From: Oceanotoga teriensis
GTDB lineage: Bacteria > Thermotogota > Thermotogae > Petrotogales > Petrotogaceae
Length of the DNA: 64,000 nucleotides
Reading direction: 5' to 3'
Assembly: GCF_003148465.1 (NCBI RefSeq)
Contig: NZ_QGGI01000004.1
Span: forward strand, 1 to 64,000
The translations under genes were made by a program, and so were the position numbers. The notes under the pieces were generated by a model, which was given only the letters and a program-made list of their open reading frames with translations, ran no database searches and was not told where the DNA came from. Positions 42,919-52,094 of the stretch are shown in pieces. Position 1 is the stretch's first letter. Every line of letters starts with the position of its first letter.

Positions 42919-43682
42919 TGAAAAAAATATTATTTTTAATAAGTTTAATAACTTTATTTACAATTAGTTTTGCAACTCCATTAAAAGTGATGACATACAA
43001 TATAAGACATGGACTTGGCGTAGATGATAAATTAGATTTTCAAAGAGTTATTGATGTAATAAAAGATCAAGATCCAGATATATTAATGATTCAAGAAGTA
43101 GATGAAGGAAGAGCAAGAAGCTACGGTTTAAGGCAAGCAAAGATAATTTCTAAAGAAACTGGAATGGACTATTATTTTTATGCTACAGAAGGTAAGAGAG
43201 ACTATGGAATAGCAGTTTTAAGCAAATTTAAACCAATAGAAAAATTTGGATATGATTTACCACAACCAAAATGGATGAAAGCTGTTCAAAGGGGAGCGGC
43301 TTCTATGATAATAGATGTAAATGGTCAAGAAGTAATGATAGTAAGCTTACATTTAGGCCTTGGAGGAATACAAGAAATTCAAACAGAATTGATGGAAGCT
43401 TATGAAGTTTCAAAAAAATATAATATTCCAACATTAATAGCTGGAGATTTCAATGTGGAATATTTTAATCTACAAACAGGAGTTATTGAATTTATGAAAG
43501 ATTTTAAATCTGTAAATCATACAATAGATAAACAATTAAACACAATTCCAGCAGATAATCCAGGCCCTCAAATAGATTTTATTTTTTATTCAAACGATGA
43601 TTTTAAAATAAAAGATGTATACACAGTATCTTCTTATGCATCGGATCATCTTCCAGTTATAGCTGAGGTAGAATTGAAATGA
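42918..43682 (+). CDS. Exported endonuclease/exonuclease/phosphatase-family enzyme (1)
   Basis: 254 residues with a signal peptide (1-19). EEP fold: MTYNIRHG, MIQEVDEG (catalytic Glu), AGDFNVEY and SDHLPVI at the end. The family includes sphingomyelinases, inositol polyphosphate phosphatases and nucleases; context favours a phosphodiesterase acting on a small or glycan phosphodiester. Overlaps its paralogue by 4 nt. Confidence 0.85.
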   Translation: MKKILFLISLITLFTISFATPLKVMTYNIRHGLGVDDKLDFQRVIDVIKDQDPDILMIQEVDEGRARSYGLRQAKIISKETGMDYYFYATEGKRDYGIAVLSKFKPIEKFGYDLPQPKWMKAVQRGAASMIIDVNGQEVMIVSLHLGLGGIQEIQTELMEAYEVSKKYNIPTLIAGDFNVEYFNLQTGVIEFMKDFKSVNHTIDKQLNTIPADNPGPQIDFIFYSNDDFKIKDVYTVSSYASDHLPVIAEVELK

Positions 43683-44527
43683 AAATCAAAGATAAAGTAT
43701 TTATATTATTTATAATACTTTTTGGAGGATTTTATATGAATGCTCAAGATATAACATTTTTTAAAGAAGATATAAAAATAAAAGTTATGACTTATAACAT
43801 AAGAGGTGGAAAAAGTTATCCAGATAATGTACAAAATTTAGAAAATATAATAAAAACTATAGAGAAAGATTCACCAGATATATTAATGCTTCAAGAAGTC
43901 GGTTATAGAGAAAGAATAAATTGGTTTGAATATAAAGAGCAAAAAGGGCAAGAACAAACAAAAATAATAGCTGAAAAATTTGGAATGGATTATTATTTTT
44001 ATTTAACAGAAAATACAGATTATTTTGGAAATGCAATATTATCAAAATATCCAATAAAAGAAAAATTTGGATATGATCTTCCTTTACCAACTAATTTGAC
44101 CTCAGAAGAACAAAAAAAAGCTTGGCAAAGAGGAGCTGTTGGATTAATTATAGATGTTAATGGTGTTGAAATAATGGTTATAAGTACTCATTTAGGTCTT
44201 TTAGGAATTAAAGAGGTAAAATCAGAGTTAAATGAAATATATAAAAGATCTATAAATTCAAATATGCCAGTTTTAATAGCGGGAGATTTTAATCTTGAAT
44301 ATGAAGAAATAAAATCTAATCTTTCTGCGATGTTTTATGATTTTGGATCTGTAAACCATGAAATAAATAAACGATTAAAAACAATACCATCTACAAATCC
44401 TAATAGGCAGATAGATTATATACTTGCGACAAAAAAAGATTTTAATATATATGACTGTAAGACAATATCCTCTCAAGCATCAGATCATATCCCTATTATA
44501 AGCATATTGGGGGTTAAAAAAAATTGA
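43679..44527 (+). CDS. Exported endonuclease/exonuclease/phosphatase-family enzyme (2)
   Basis: 282 residues, tandem paralogue of the preceding protein with the same motif order: signal peptide (about 1-22), MTYNIRGG, MLQEVGYR, AGDFNLEY, SDHIPII. A roughly 15-residue insertion (WFEYKEQKGQEQ) follows the catalytic Glu. Duplication with divergence suggests two related phosphoesters or successive steps. Confidence 0.83.
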   Translation: MKIKDKVFILFIILFGGFYMNAQDITFFKEDIKIKVMTYNIRGGKSYPDNVQNLENIIKTIEKDSPDILMLQEVGYRERINWFEYKEQKGQEQTKIIAEKFGMDYYFYLTENTDYFGNAILSKYPIKEKFGYDLPLPTNLTSEEQKKAWQRGAVGLIIDVNGVEIMVISTHLGLLGIKEVKSELNEIYKRSINSNMPVLIAGDFNLEYEEIKSNLSAMFYDFGSVNHEINKRLKTIPSTNPNRQIDYILATKKDFNIYDCKTISSQASDHIPIISILGVKKN

Positions 44528-45597
44528 AAAAACTTTTATTTGTTACTATAGATTCTCTTGGAAATGATTTAATTGAAAAATCTAATGCAAAATTTATAAA
44601 AGAAATATTAAAAAATGGAAATACAATAAAAAATGTAAAAACAGCATTTCCTTCTCTAACAACACCTATGATGACAACCATATTGACTGGAAAGTATCCA
44701 TTTGAACATGGCATATATTCAAATTCTGTATATGATTTTGAAAAAAATAAAGTTATAGGAAAATTGAGAGATATAAAAGTTCCAACAATATCAGAAATAT
44801 TGATGGAAAAAGGATATAAAACATTATCTGTACAACATTTTATGCTTGAAAATAGATGTGATAAATACATACAAATAGATGGATCAAAACCAGAAAATAA
44901 TACAAATTCAATAATAAAAGAATTAGATCAAAAAAATTATGATGCAATATTCACTATATATCAAAGTGTTGATTCTATTGGACATAAATATGGTGCCATG
45001 AGTAAAAAAAGAATAAATGAATTAGAAAAAGTAGATTCAGAACTTGAAAGATTATATGAATATCTCAATAAAAAATGGGGAGATTTTTTATTAGTAATAA
45101 ATTCAGACCATTCTATGAGTTCATTTGAAAATCATAGCGATTTTTCTATAATAGAATTTATGGAAAAATTTGGATTTAAAGGAGATTTCTATGAACCAGG
45201 AAATGAAATACCTGAAAACTTAGATTATATAATTATTAGACAACCTACTGTACAGATATATTTAATAAGTAAGAAAGCTAAAATATTAAAAAAGAATATA
45301 ATAAAAGATTTAAATGAAATAGAAGATATTGCAGAAGTATATGATCAAATAAAATTAAAAGAATTAAAAAATGAACACTTATGTGATATTGCTTACACTT
45401 TAAAAAGAGGCTACACTAATAATATAAGTAATATTTTGTTAAAGATAAGAAAGTTTGGATATCATGGAACATTCGAAGAAAACAATGCAATAATAAGTTT
45501 TTATGAAAATGGAATAAAAAAAGAAAATCTTAAGGGTTATGATTTAACTATAATACTTAATAAAACACTTGAACATCTTGAATTGAGTATTAATTGA
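44524..45597 (+). CDS. Cytosolic type I phosphodiesterase / nucleotide pyrophosphatase-family enzyme
   Basis: 357 residues, no signal peptide. Alkaline phosphatase-superfamily NPP signature: first Asp in TIDSLG, nucleophile Thr in FPSLTTPMMTTILTGKYP, SVDSIGHKYG, NSDHSM and FGYHGTF for the bimetal site. It would cleave phosphodiesters or pyrophosphates inside the cell. TTG start with GGGGG 10 nt upstream; ATGA-like coupling (TTGA) with the EEP gene. Confidence 0.8.
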   Translation: MKKLLFVTIDSLGNDLIEKSNAKFIKEILKNGNTIKNVKTAFPSLTTPMMTTILTGKYPFEHGIYSNSVYDFEKNKVIGKLRDIKVPTISEILMEKGYKTLSVQHFMLENRCDKYIQIDGSKPENNTNSIIKELDQKNYDAIFTIYQSVDSIGHKYGAMSKKRINELEKVDSELERLYEYLNKKWGDFLLVINSDHSMSSFENHSDFSIIEFMEKFGFKGDFYEPGNEIPENLDYIIIRQPTVQIYLISKKAKILKKNIIKDLNEIEDIAEVYDQIKLKELKNEHLCDIAYTLKRGYTNNISNILLKIRKFGYHGTFEENNAIISFYENGIKKENLKGYDLTIILNKTLEHLELSIN

Positions 45598-45614
45598 GGA
45601 GATGATTTTATAAA

Positions 45615-46376
45615 ATGAACCCTAAATACGACTTACACATGCACACATTCTATTCAGATGGTTCACAAAGCTTTGAAGACATATTGAAAAAAGTAAAAGA
45701 AATAGGTCTTAAATGTTTTGGAGTTACCGACCATTATGAAGTAGGACATAATTATACAGTAAAAGAAAATCCTGAAAAGTATTATGCACATTTTTTAAAA
45801 ATAAAAGAAGAAGCAGAAAAATTTGGAATAACAGCTTTAATAGGAGCCGAAATAGGATTCAATGATTTAGAACTTCTTAAACCAAAAAATCTTCCAGAGA
45901 TTGATTATATAATAGGTAGTGTACATCAAATGCCTCAAGAACTCGAAGAAAAAGAATATTGGAATTTATATAGAAAATATTTAGAAAATGCAGTTACAAA
46001 ATATGATTTCCAAATACTTGGTCATGCTGAAGGATATCTTCCAGTCAATAAATTTATGAAATCTGGAAGTAATTTTGAAGATAGAAGAAAATATGAAAAA
46101 ATAATTGCAAAAAAATATTTTTCATTAGAATGGTATAAAGATTTGGCAAAAGAAATGAACAAAAATGAAATTGCACTTGAAATACATGAAATGTCAGAAT
46201 CACCACGATTAGAAGTCATAAATTTGATGATTGAAAATGGTGTAAAACTAACATACGGAACAGATTCTCATGCAAATTATCAATTGGCTAAAAGAGATTA
46301 TTTTAAAAAAGTTCTCAATGAATTAGAATTAAATGATGAAAACTTTTTAGACATAGAGGCAGTTAGGAGGAAATAA
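45615..46376 (+). CDS. PHP-domain phosphoesterase (histidinol-phosphatase-like)
   Basis: 253 residues. PHP metal sites: DLHMHTFYSDG at the N-terminus, TDHYEVGH, GAEIGF, HQMPQ, LGHAEGY and the late GTDSHANY. No signal peptide. The histidine-biosynthesis reading is unlikely here, since no his gene is nearby. More probably it dephosphorylates a sugar or polyol phosphate produced by the neighbouring phosphodiesterase. Confidence 0.8.
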   Translation: MNPKYDLHMHTFYSDGSQSFEDILKKVKEIGLKCFGVTDHYEVGHNYTVKENPEKYYAHFLKIKEEAEKFGITALIGAEIGFNDLELLKPKNLPEIDYIIGSVHQMPQELEEKEYWNLYRKYLENAVTKYDFQILGHAEGYLPVNKFMKSGSNFEDRRKYEKIIAKKYFSLEWYKDLAKEMNKNEIALEIHEMSESPRLEVINLMIENGVKLTYGTDSHANYQLAKRDYFKKVLNELELNDENFLDIEAVRRK

Positions 46377-46378
46377 AA

Positions 46379-47380
46379 ATGTTAAATATAGGATTAATAG
46401 GTTGTGGTATGATGGGAAAAGTTCATACCAACGCATATAAAAATCTAAAAGATGTAGATTTTAATGTAAAATATGTTTCAGATTTTATAAAAGAAAAATC
46501 TGATTTTTGTGAAAAAGAATTAAATACTTCAACAGCAACATTTGAAGAAATAATAAATGATGAAGAAATAGATGTTATAGATCTATGTACACCTACTTAT
46601 ACACATAAAGATTTAGCTATAAAAGCTGCAAAAAAAGGTAAAAATATATTTTGTGAAAAACCAATAGCATTAAATGAAAAAGATGCACAAGAAATAATAG
46701 ATGTTTGTAAAGAAAATAATGTAAAACTCATGATAGGACATGTAGTTAGATTTTTTCCTGAATATAAAAAAGCAAAAATGTTAATAGAAAACAATGAAAT
46801 AGGAAAAGCTACTATAGCGAGATTTTATAGAGGTGGTGTATATCCATCTCATGGAATAGATAATTGGTTTAATGATTTAGAAAAAAGTGGAGGAGTATTT
46901 GTAGATCTTTCAATACATGATTTTGATTTTCTAAGAACAATATTTGGAGAAATAGAATCAATAGAAGCAAGAAGTGCAAAAATATCTTATGGAAATATAA
47001 AAAATTTTGATCATGGAACTGCAATATTAAAATTCAAAAATGGAAAAATAGCTCATGTAGAAGGAAGTTGGGCAGAACCAGAAAATATGCCTATTAATTT
47101 CAAAACTGATTATGAAATATTTGGTGATGATGGAATGTTAAACTATGATTCTGAAAAGAGTTTAACATTTAGAATACAAAAAAACAAACAATATACAAGA
47201 ATGAACCCTTCAAATATAAATCCATATATGGAAGAAATAAAAGCATTTTTATTGAGTGTTATTAACAATGAAGAACCGCCAGTAAGTGGAGAAGAAGCAT
47301 TAAAATCATTAAAAATAGCCTTAGCAGCAAATAAATCTGCCAAAGAAAAAAGAACCATTTGTTTTGAGGAGATGAATTAA
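46379..47380 (+). CDS. Gfo/Idh/MocA-family oxidoreductase (1)
   Basis: 333 residues. Rossmann start GLIGCGMMGKVH, then CEKPIAL with the conserved Lys-Pro, and the C-terminal alpha/beta domain with GGVFVDLSIHDFD. NAD(P)-dependent oxidation or reduction of sugars or polyols such as myo-inositol. Follows the PHP gene by 2 nt, so tightly co-transcribed. Confidence 0.9.
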   Translation: MLNIGLIGCGMMGKVHTNAYKNLKDVDFNVKYVSDFIKEKSDFCEKELNTSTATFEEIINDEEIDVIDLCTPTYTHKDLAIKAAKKGKNIFCEKPIALNEKDAQEIIDVCKENNVKLMIGHVVRFFPEYKKAKMLIENNEIGKATIARFYRGGVYPSHGIDNWFNDLEKSGGVFVDLSIHDFDFLRTIFGEIESIEARSAKISYGNIKNFDHGTAILKFKNGKIAHVEGSWAEPENMPINFKTDYEIFGDDGMLNYDSEKSLTFRIQKNKQYTRMNPSNINPYMEEIKAFLLSVINNEEPPVSGEEALKSLKIALAANKSAKEKRTICFEEMN

Positions 47381-47381
47381 T

Positions 47382-48359
47382 ATGATTAAAGTAGGTATAC
47401 TCGGAATAGCACATATGCATGGATATTCTTATGTAAATCAGTTAAAACAATTAAATGATGTAGAAATTGTTGGAGTCTTTGACAGAGATGAAGAAAAAGC
47501 TATGAAGGCATCAGAGACATTAAATATAAAAAAATATGATGATTATAATAAATTAATAGAAGAATCAGACTCTATTATAATAGCTTCAGAAAATTCATAT
47601 CATAAAGAATATACAATAGCTTCAGCAAAACAGAAAAAAAATATATTATGTGAAAAGCCAATAGCTACAAATATAGAAGATGCTGAAGAGATGATAAAAG
47701 TATGTGAAGAAAATGATGTAATATTACAAATAGCTTTTCCTGTAAGATATGCTCCATCAGTATTTGAACTAAAAAAAATAATTGAAAATGATGAAATTGG
47801 AGAAATAGTATCAATAAGTTCAACTAATCATGGAAGAATGCCTGGTGGATGGTTTATACAAAAAGAATTGAGTGGTGGAGGTTCTGTAATAGATCATACA
47901 GTTCATGTCGTTGATGTTATAAGATGGGTATTAAATACAGAAATAAAAGGTGTTTCATGCAAAAAAAATACATTAAATCATGATATAAACGTTGAAGATT
48001 CAGGCCTTTTGATGATGGAACTTGAAAATGGAGCATTCATGACATTAGATTCAAGTTGGTCATATCCAAATAATCATCCTTATTGGGGAGATGTAAGAAT
48101 AAGAATTGTAGGAACAAAAGGAACAATAAATTTAGATGTGTTTGATCCCAAGGTGACAAAGTATCTTAATTCTGGAACAAAATATGAAAATTATGCAGAT
48201 AATTTTGATTATCTTTTGATAAAAGATTTTATAAATAATGTTAAAACAAACAATAAAAATCCTTTAACTTCTGGTAAAGATGGCCTTGAAGCTTTAAGAG
48301 TAGCTGTTTGGGCGTATAAAAGTTCAGAAAAAAATAATTTTTTAAATATAAAAAAATAA
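47382..48359 (+). CDS. Gfo/Idh/MocA-family oxidoreductase (2)
   Basis: 325 residues. GILGIAHMHGYSY (Rossmann turn modified, His rather than the second Gly), CEKPIAT and GGGSVIDHTVHVVD with the catalytic His. Lies 1 nt after the previous oxidoreductase. Two different family members in tandem suggest sequential redox steps, for example oxidation and re-reduction at different carbons. Last gene of the locus. Confidence 0.88.
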   Translation: MIKVGILGIAHMHGYSYVNQLKQLNDVEIVGVFDRDEEKAMKASETLNIKKYDDYNKLIEESDSIIIASENSYHKEYTIASAKQKKNILCEKPIATNIEDAEEMIKVCEENDVILQIAFPVRYAPSVFELKKIIENDEIGEIVSISSTNHGRMPGGWFIQKELSGGGSVIDHTVHVVDVIRWVLNTEIKGVSCKKNTLNHDINVEDSGLLMMELENGAFMTLDSSWSYPNNHPYWGDVRIRIVGTKGTINLDVFDPKVTKYLNSGTKYENYADNFDYLLIKDFINNVKTNNKNPLTSGKDGLEALRVAVWAYKSSEKNNFLNIKK

Positions 48360-48360
48360 A

Positions 48361-48385
48361 AAATAGCTCCTTTAAGGAGCTATTT
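48361..48385. terminator. Bidirectional terminator
   Basis: A 12-bp stem AAATAGCTCCTT / AAGGAGCTATTT between the convergent oxidoreductase genes ending at 48359 (+) and 48380 (-). Confidence 0.85.
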
Positions 48386-49624
48386 TATAAAAGAATTTTT
48401 AAATTTTAAATAGTCTATATTACTTTTATTAATTCTTGAAATTTCAGCTGCTTCAGCCATAAAATGACTTTCAATCAAATTAAAATAATCTATATTTTTA
48501 TTTGAATCAATGAAGTTTATAAAAAAATCCATCAATTTAAAATCAGAACCATTATGAGCAGAAACATATTCTGGTTTTATGTTTATAATCTCTTTAGTAT
48601 CATTTATGAAATCAAATATTTCTATTATATTCTTTTCAAAATTTCCAATTATTTCTCCATGTGAACCACTTATTTTTATTATTCTTGTCTTATCATGAGT
48701 AAATGCATTTAATTTAAATACAACATTTATACCATCTTCAAATTCCATAAAAACTGTTTGATTATCTAAAACATTGTTATCACATGTATAAACACATGTT
48801 CCATATTGTGTGTTCTTTAATGCATTTAACCTTCCTTCATAAGATAAATCATTAGTTATTGTATCAACAGGCCATCCTTTTAATTCCATATTTAGATATA
48901 ATTTCTTTGCCGAATAAGGACATTCTTCTTCTACTGAACATTCTAAGCATTTATCAGAAGAGTTGTTAGGTTTATTAATAGAATTAAAAAGACTTAAATT
49001 TCCATAAGAAAATATAGACTTACATGGTTTATCAATTAACCATTGAATTATATCTAAATCATGACAACTTTTTGTTAAAATTATAGATGCCGTTTCAATA
49101 GAATTATTCCATCTTCCTCTAACATAACTATGAGCCATATGAAAATATCCAATATTTTCATTTTGTTCAATTGAGATTATTTTTCCTATTTTATTATTTT
49201 TTATAAGATTTTTTATTTCAGAATAAAACTCTGAGAATCTTAAAACATAACATGGCATTATAAAACGTTTTAATTCTTTAGCTTTTTTTATAATTTCTAC
49301 AGAATCTTCTATATTTGTAGAAACGGGCTTTTCTATTAGAATATCATAACCAAGTTTTAAAAATTCTAAAGCAGGTTCTTTGTGAAGTTTATCCATAGTA
49401 GAAATTACTACAAAATCGGCTATTTTACCAAATTTAATCAAATTTTTCCAATCTTTTACACTATAATTTTCATCTATATTATGTAATTTTTTAAAATATT
49501 CTCTTTTAAATTCATCAGGTTCAGCAACTGCAATAAATTTTAATTTTTCTTTTTTTTCAATAGCATAAGCACCATAAGCATGTATACCCCTTTGTCCGGC
49601 ACCGATAAGAATAGCACTTTTCAT
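48380..49624 (-). CDS. Gfo/Idh/MocA-family oxidoreductase (3) with Cys cluster
   Basis: 414 residues, longer than the other two. GAGQRGIHAYG Rossmann motif, EKPVSTN, and LTKSCHDLDIIQW with the catalytic His. An insertion holds CLECSVEEECPYSAKKLY, a Cys-rich segment seen in a subgroup of this family. Facing the locus, with its own leader. It may act on the same substrate or belong to another pathway. Confidence 0.85.
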   Translation of the reverse strand: MKSAILIGAGQRGIHAYGAYAIEKKEKLKFIAVAEPDEFKREYFKKLHNIDENYSVKDWKNLIKFGKIADFVVISTMDKLHKEPALEFLKLGYDILIEKPVSTNIEDSVEIIKKAKELKRFIMPCYVLRFSEFYSEIKNLIKNNKIGKIISIEQNENIGYFHMAHSYVRGRWNNSIETASIILTKSCHDLDIIQWLIDKPCKSIFSYGNLSLFNSINKPNNSSDKCLECSVEEECPYSAKKLYLNMELKGWPVDTITNDLSYEGRLNALKNTQYGTCVYTCDNNVLDNQTVFMEFEDGINVVFKLNAFTHDKTRIIKISGSHGEIIGNFEKNIIEIFDFINDTKEIINIKPEYVSAHNGSDFKLMDFFINFIDSNKNIDYFNLIESHFMAEAAEISRINKSNIDYLKFKNSFIK

Positions 49625-49726
49625 ATAAATAACCTCCTTAAACTATACAATTAAAGTATACCAATTAATCTGTTTAAGGAAAATATTAATAATATTAATT
49701 ATTGATATATTTTATAAATACTGAAA

Positions 49727-50227
49727 CTAAATGATATTCTTTTCAAAACAAATAAAAGGTTCTTTTTTATTTCTAAAATAAACTTTTCCAACTTCAAAGT
49801 ATCCAAGTTTTTTAAATAAATTCTGTGCTTTTTTATTCATTGAAAATGTATCAATCCTTATAGAAAATACATTTGATTTTATAGCTAATTTTTCGGCAAA
49901 TTTCATGAAATCAACAGCTATTCCTTGATTTTGAAAATTTGGATCTATAATTATTCTATGAATTACAAAAGAATTATCAGAGGATATTTTCCATTTAATA
50001 TTTTTATATTCTTCAGCTTGTATTTGATTTATACATGCAGCAGCAACAATCTGATCTCCCTTTATAAATACATATAAATCTTCATTTTCTATATCTTTTA
50101 AATAAATATCTTTGGTGGGATAAGAACTATCCCATTGTGGATTTCCTTCAGAGATCATTTTATTGACAACATCTTTCATTATATTAACTATTTTAGAGAT
50201 ATCATCTTTGATTGCTTTTCTTATCAT
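49727..50227 (-). CDS. GNAT-family N-acetyltransferase
   Basis: 166 residues. Acetyl-CoA-binding region HRIIIDPNFQNQGIAVDFMKF (R/Q-x-x-G-x-A pattern) and the C-terminal NKKAQNLFKKLGYFEVGK. Substrate unknown. Standalone gene. Confidence 0.85.
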   Translation of the reverse strand: MIRKAIKDDISKIVNIMKDVVNKMISEGNPQWDSSYPTKDIYLKDIENEDLYVFIKGDQIVAAACINQIQAEEYKNIKWKISSDNSFVIHRIIIDPNFQNQGIAVDFMKFAEKLAIKSNVFSIRIDTFSMNKKAQNLFKKLGYFEVGKVYFRNKKEPFICFEKNII

Positions 50228-50349
50228 TTTTTTAACTCCTTTAAAGTTTAAAGAGTATATTTGATGATTATATATTTTGGGAGATTTTAAGAGAAGTATA
50301 ATTAAGAAGCCATAATTTTATAATACTTTAAAAAATTCCATACTCGTAT

Positions 50350-50381
50350 AAAACCATCTTAGAAAAATCTAAGATGGTTTT
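50350..50381 (-). terminator. Terminator of the pts operon
   Basis: A 14-bp stem AAAACCATCTTAGA / TCTAAGATGGTTTT just after the ptsI stop. Confidence 0.85.
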
Positions 50382-50386
50382 ATTGA

Positions 50387-52084
50387 TTAACTAAGAAGTC
50401 TTTGAATTGGATCGGAACTTTCATAATTTAGTATATCTTTTGCAAGTTTTATATTTTCTGAATTATTACTTTCACAAATATTCTTTCTTGTTTTTAATAC
50501 ACTTGCAGGATTAACGGAAAATTCATTAAGTCCAAATCCACATAATAATCTTGTGAAACTTGGATCTGATGCTAATTCCCCACACATTCCTACAGAGATA
50601 TTATTTTTATGAGCATTACTTATTATTGTATTTAAAATTCTTATTATTGCTGGATTGTAAGGATCATAAAGTGATTGAACTTTGTCATTAGTTCTATCAA
50701 CCGCTGTAAAGTATTGAATCAAGTCATTAGTACCTATACTAAAGAAATCAACATGCTTTGCAAAGATATCGCTTAAAATTGCAGCTGATGGAACTTCGAT
50801 CATCATACCAACTTTAATATCTTCAGAAAACTTTATTTGTTCATCTTTTAATTCGTTTTTAACTTCTTCAAGTATTTTTTTAGCCTCGAATAATTCTTCA
50901 ACACTTGAGATCATAGGGAACATTATTTCAAGTTTTCCATATATACTTGCTCTTAATAAAGCTCTCAATTGAGTTTTAAAAATATCTTTTCTATCAAGAC
51001 AAATCCTTATTGCTCTGTATCCCATGAAAGGATTCATTTCTTTTGGAAGATTAAGATAATTAACTTCTTTATCTCCACCTATATCTAAAGTTCTTATAAT
51101 TACAGGTTTATTTTGCATACTTTCGAGTACTTTTTTATATATTTTGAATTGTTCATCTTCTTCAGGTAAAGAGTTTCTATCCATATAAATAAACTCTGTT
51201 CTGAATAATCCTACACCTTCGGCATCATTTTCGAGTACAAATTCAACATCTTTATGATTTGCTATATTTGCAAATACTTTAAAAGATTCACCATCTTTAG
51301 TAATTGTTTTTTTATTTATATATTTTTTTAATTCTTCTTTTTCTCTTAAAAAATCTTTTAAAATCAAACTATATTCTGAAATTGTTCTGTCATCAGGATT
51401 AACAAAAACATCTCCAGAATCTCCGTCAACAATTATTTCTACATTATCATCTATTTTTTCAAATATAGAATCTATTCCAACAACTGCCGGAATACCCATT
51501 GTTTTTGCAATTATTGATGTATGTGAAGTTTTACCGCCTACTTGAGTGACAAAACCTTTTACCTTGTCTTTATTCATAGATGCAGTATCAGAAGGAGTTA
51601 AATCATAAGCAATTATTATACAATCTTCTGAAATATTAGAAAGATTAGGATCTTTTATACCAAGAAGATTTCTTAACATTCTATCTGATACATCTTGAAT
51701 ATCTACTATTCTTTCTTTAATATATTCATCATCTATAAGACTAAAATTTTGTATTAAAATATCTCTAACTGTTTTTATTGCAAATTCTGAATTAATACCA
51801 GTATTAATTTGTTCTTTTATATTTGAAATGAATTCTGGATCATTTAAGAACATCTTATGAGCTGAAAATATTTCAGCTTCATCTTCACCAATATCTTTTT
51901 TTGTTTTTTCGTATAATTCATCCAATTGTTTTTTAGAAATATCTACAGACTTTTCAAATCTTTTAATTTCTTCATCAGTATTCGATATATTCTTTTTTTC
52001 TATAATAATTTCTGTTTTTTTATATATAAAAGACTTTGAAATAGCTATTCCTTCAGAAACACCAAGTCCTTTTAAATTTAACAT
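50387..52084 (-). CDS. ptsI: PTS enzyme I
   Basis: 565 residues. Phosphohistidine in GGKTSHTSIIAKTMGIPAVVG; PEP-binding domain with LFRTEFIYMDR, RTLDIGGDK, GTNDLIQYF and CGELASD. Transfers phosphate from PEP to HPr. The ATG at 52084 has GAGGTG upstream; the longer frame start at 52105 overlaps ptsH. Last gene of the EIIBA-ptsH-ptsI operon. Confidence 0.96.
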   Translation of the reverse strand: MLNLKGLGVSEGIAISKSFIYKKTEIIIEKKNISNTDEEIKRFEKSVDISKKQLDELYEKTKKDIGEDEAEIFSAHKMFLNDPEFISNIKEQINTGINSEFAIKTVRDILIQNFSLIDDEYIKERIVDIQDVSDRMLRNLLGIKDPNLSNISEDCIIIAYDLTPSDTASMNKDKVKGFVTQVGGKTSHTSIIAKTMGIPAVVGIDSIFEKIDDNVEIIVDGDSGDVFVNPDDRTISEYSLILKDFLREKEELKKYINKKTITKDGESFKVFANIANHKDVEFVLENDAEGVGLFRTEFIYMDRNSLPEEDEQFKIYKKVLESMQNKPVIIRTLDIGGDKEVNYLNLPKEMNPFMGYRAIRICLDRKDIFKTQLRALLRASIYGKLEIMFPMISSVEELFEAKKILEEVKNELKDEQIKFSEDIKVGMMIEVPSAAILSDIFAKHVDFFSIGTNDLIQYFTAVDRTNDKVQSLYDPYNPAIIRILNTIISNAHKNNISVGMCGELASDPSFTRLLCGFGLNEFSVNPASVLKTRKNICESNNSENIKLAKDILNYESSDPIQRLLS

Positions 52085-52094
52085 AAAAAACACC

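Noticed and set aside
44514-44870. 118-codon minus-strand ORF within the NPP-type phosphodiesterase gene
   Set aside because: Antisense to catalytic motifs of a recognised enzyme; no independent support.
45615-46376. PHP protein as HisK histidinol-phosphatase
   Set aside because: Family resemblance only; no his biosynthesis gene is nearby and it is embedded in a phosphoesterase/sugar locus.
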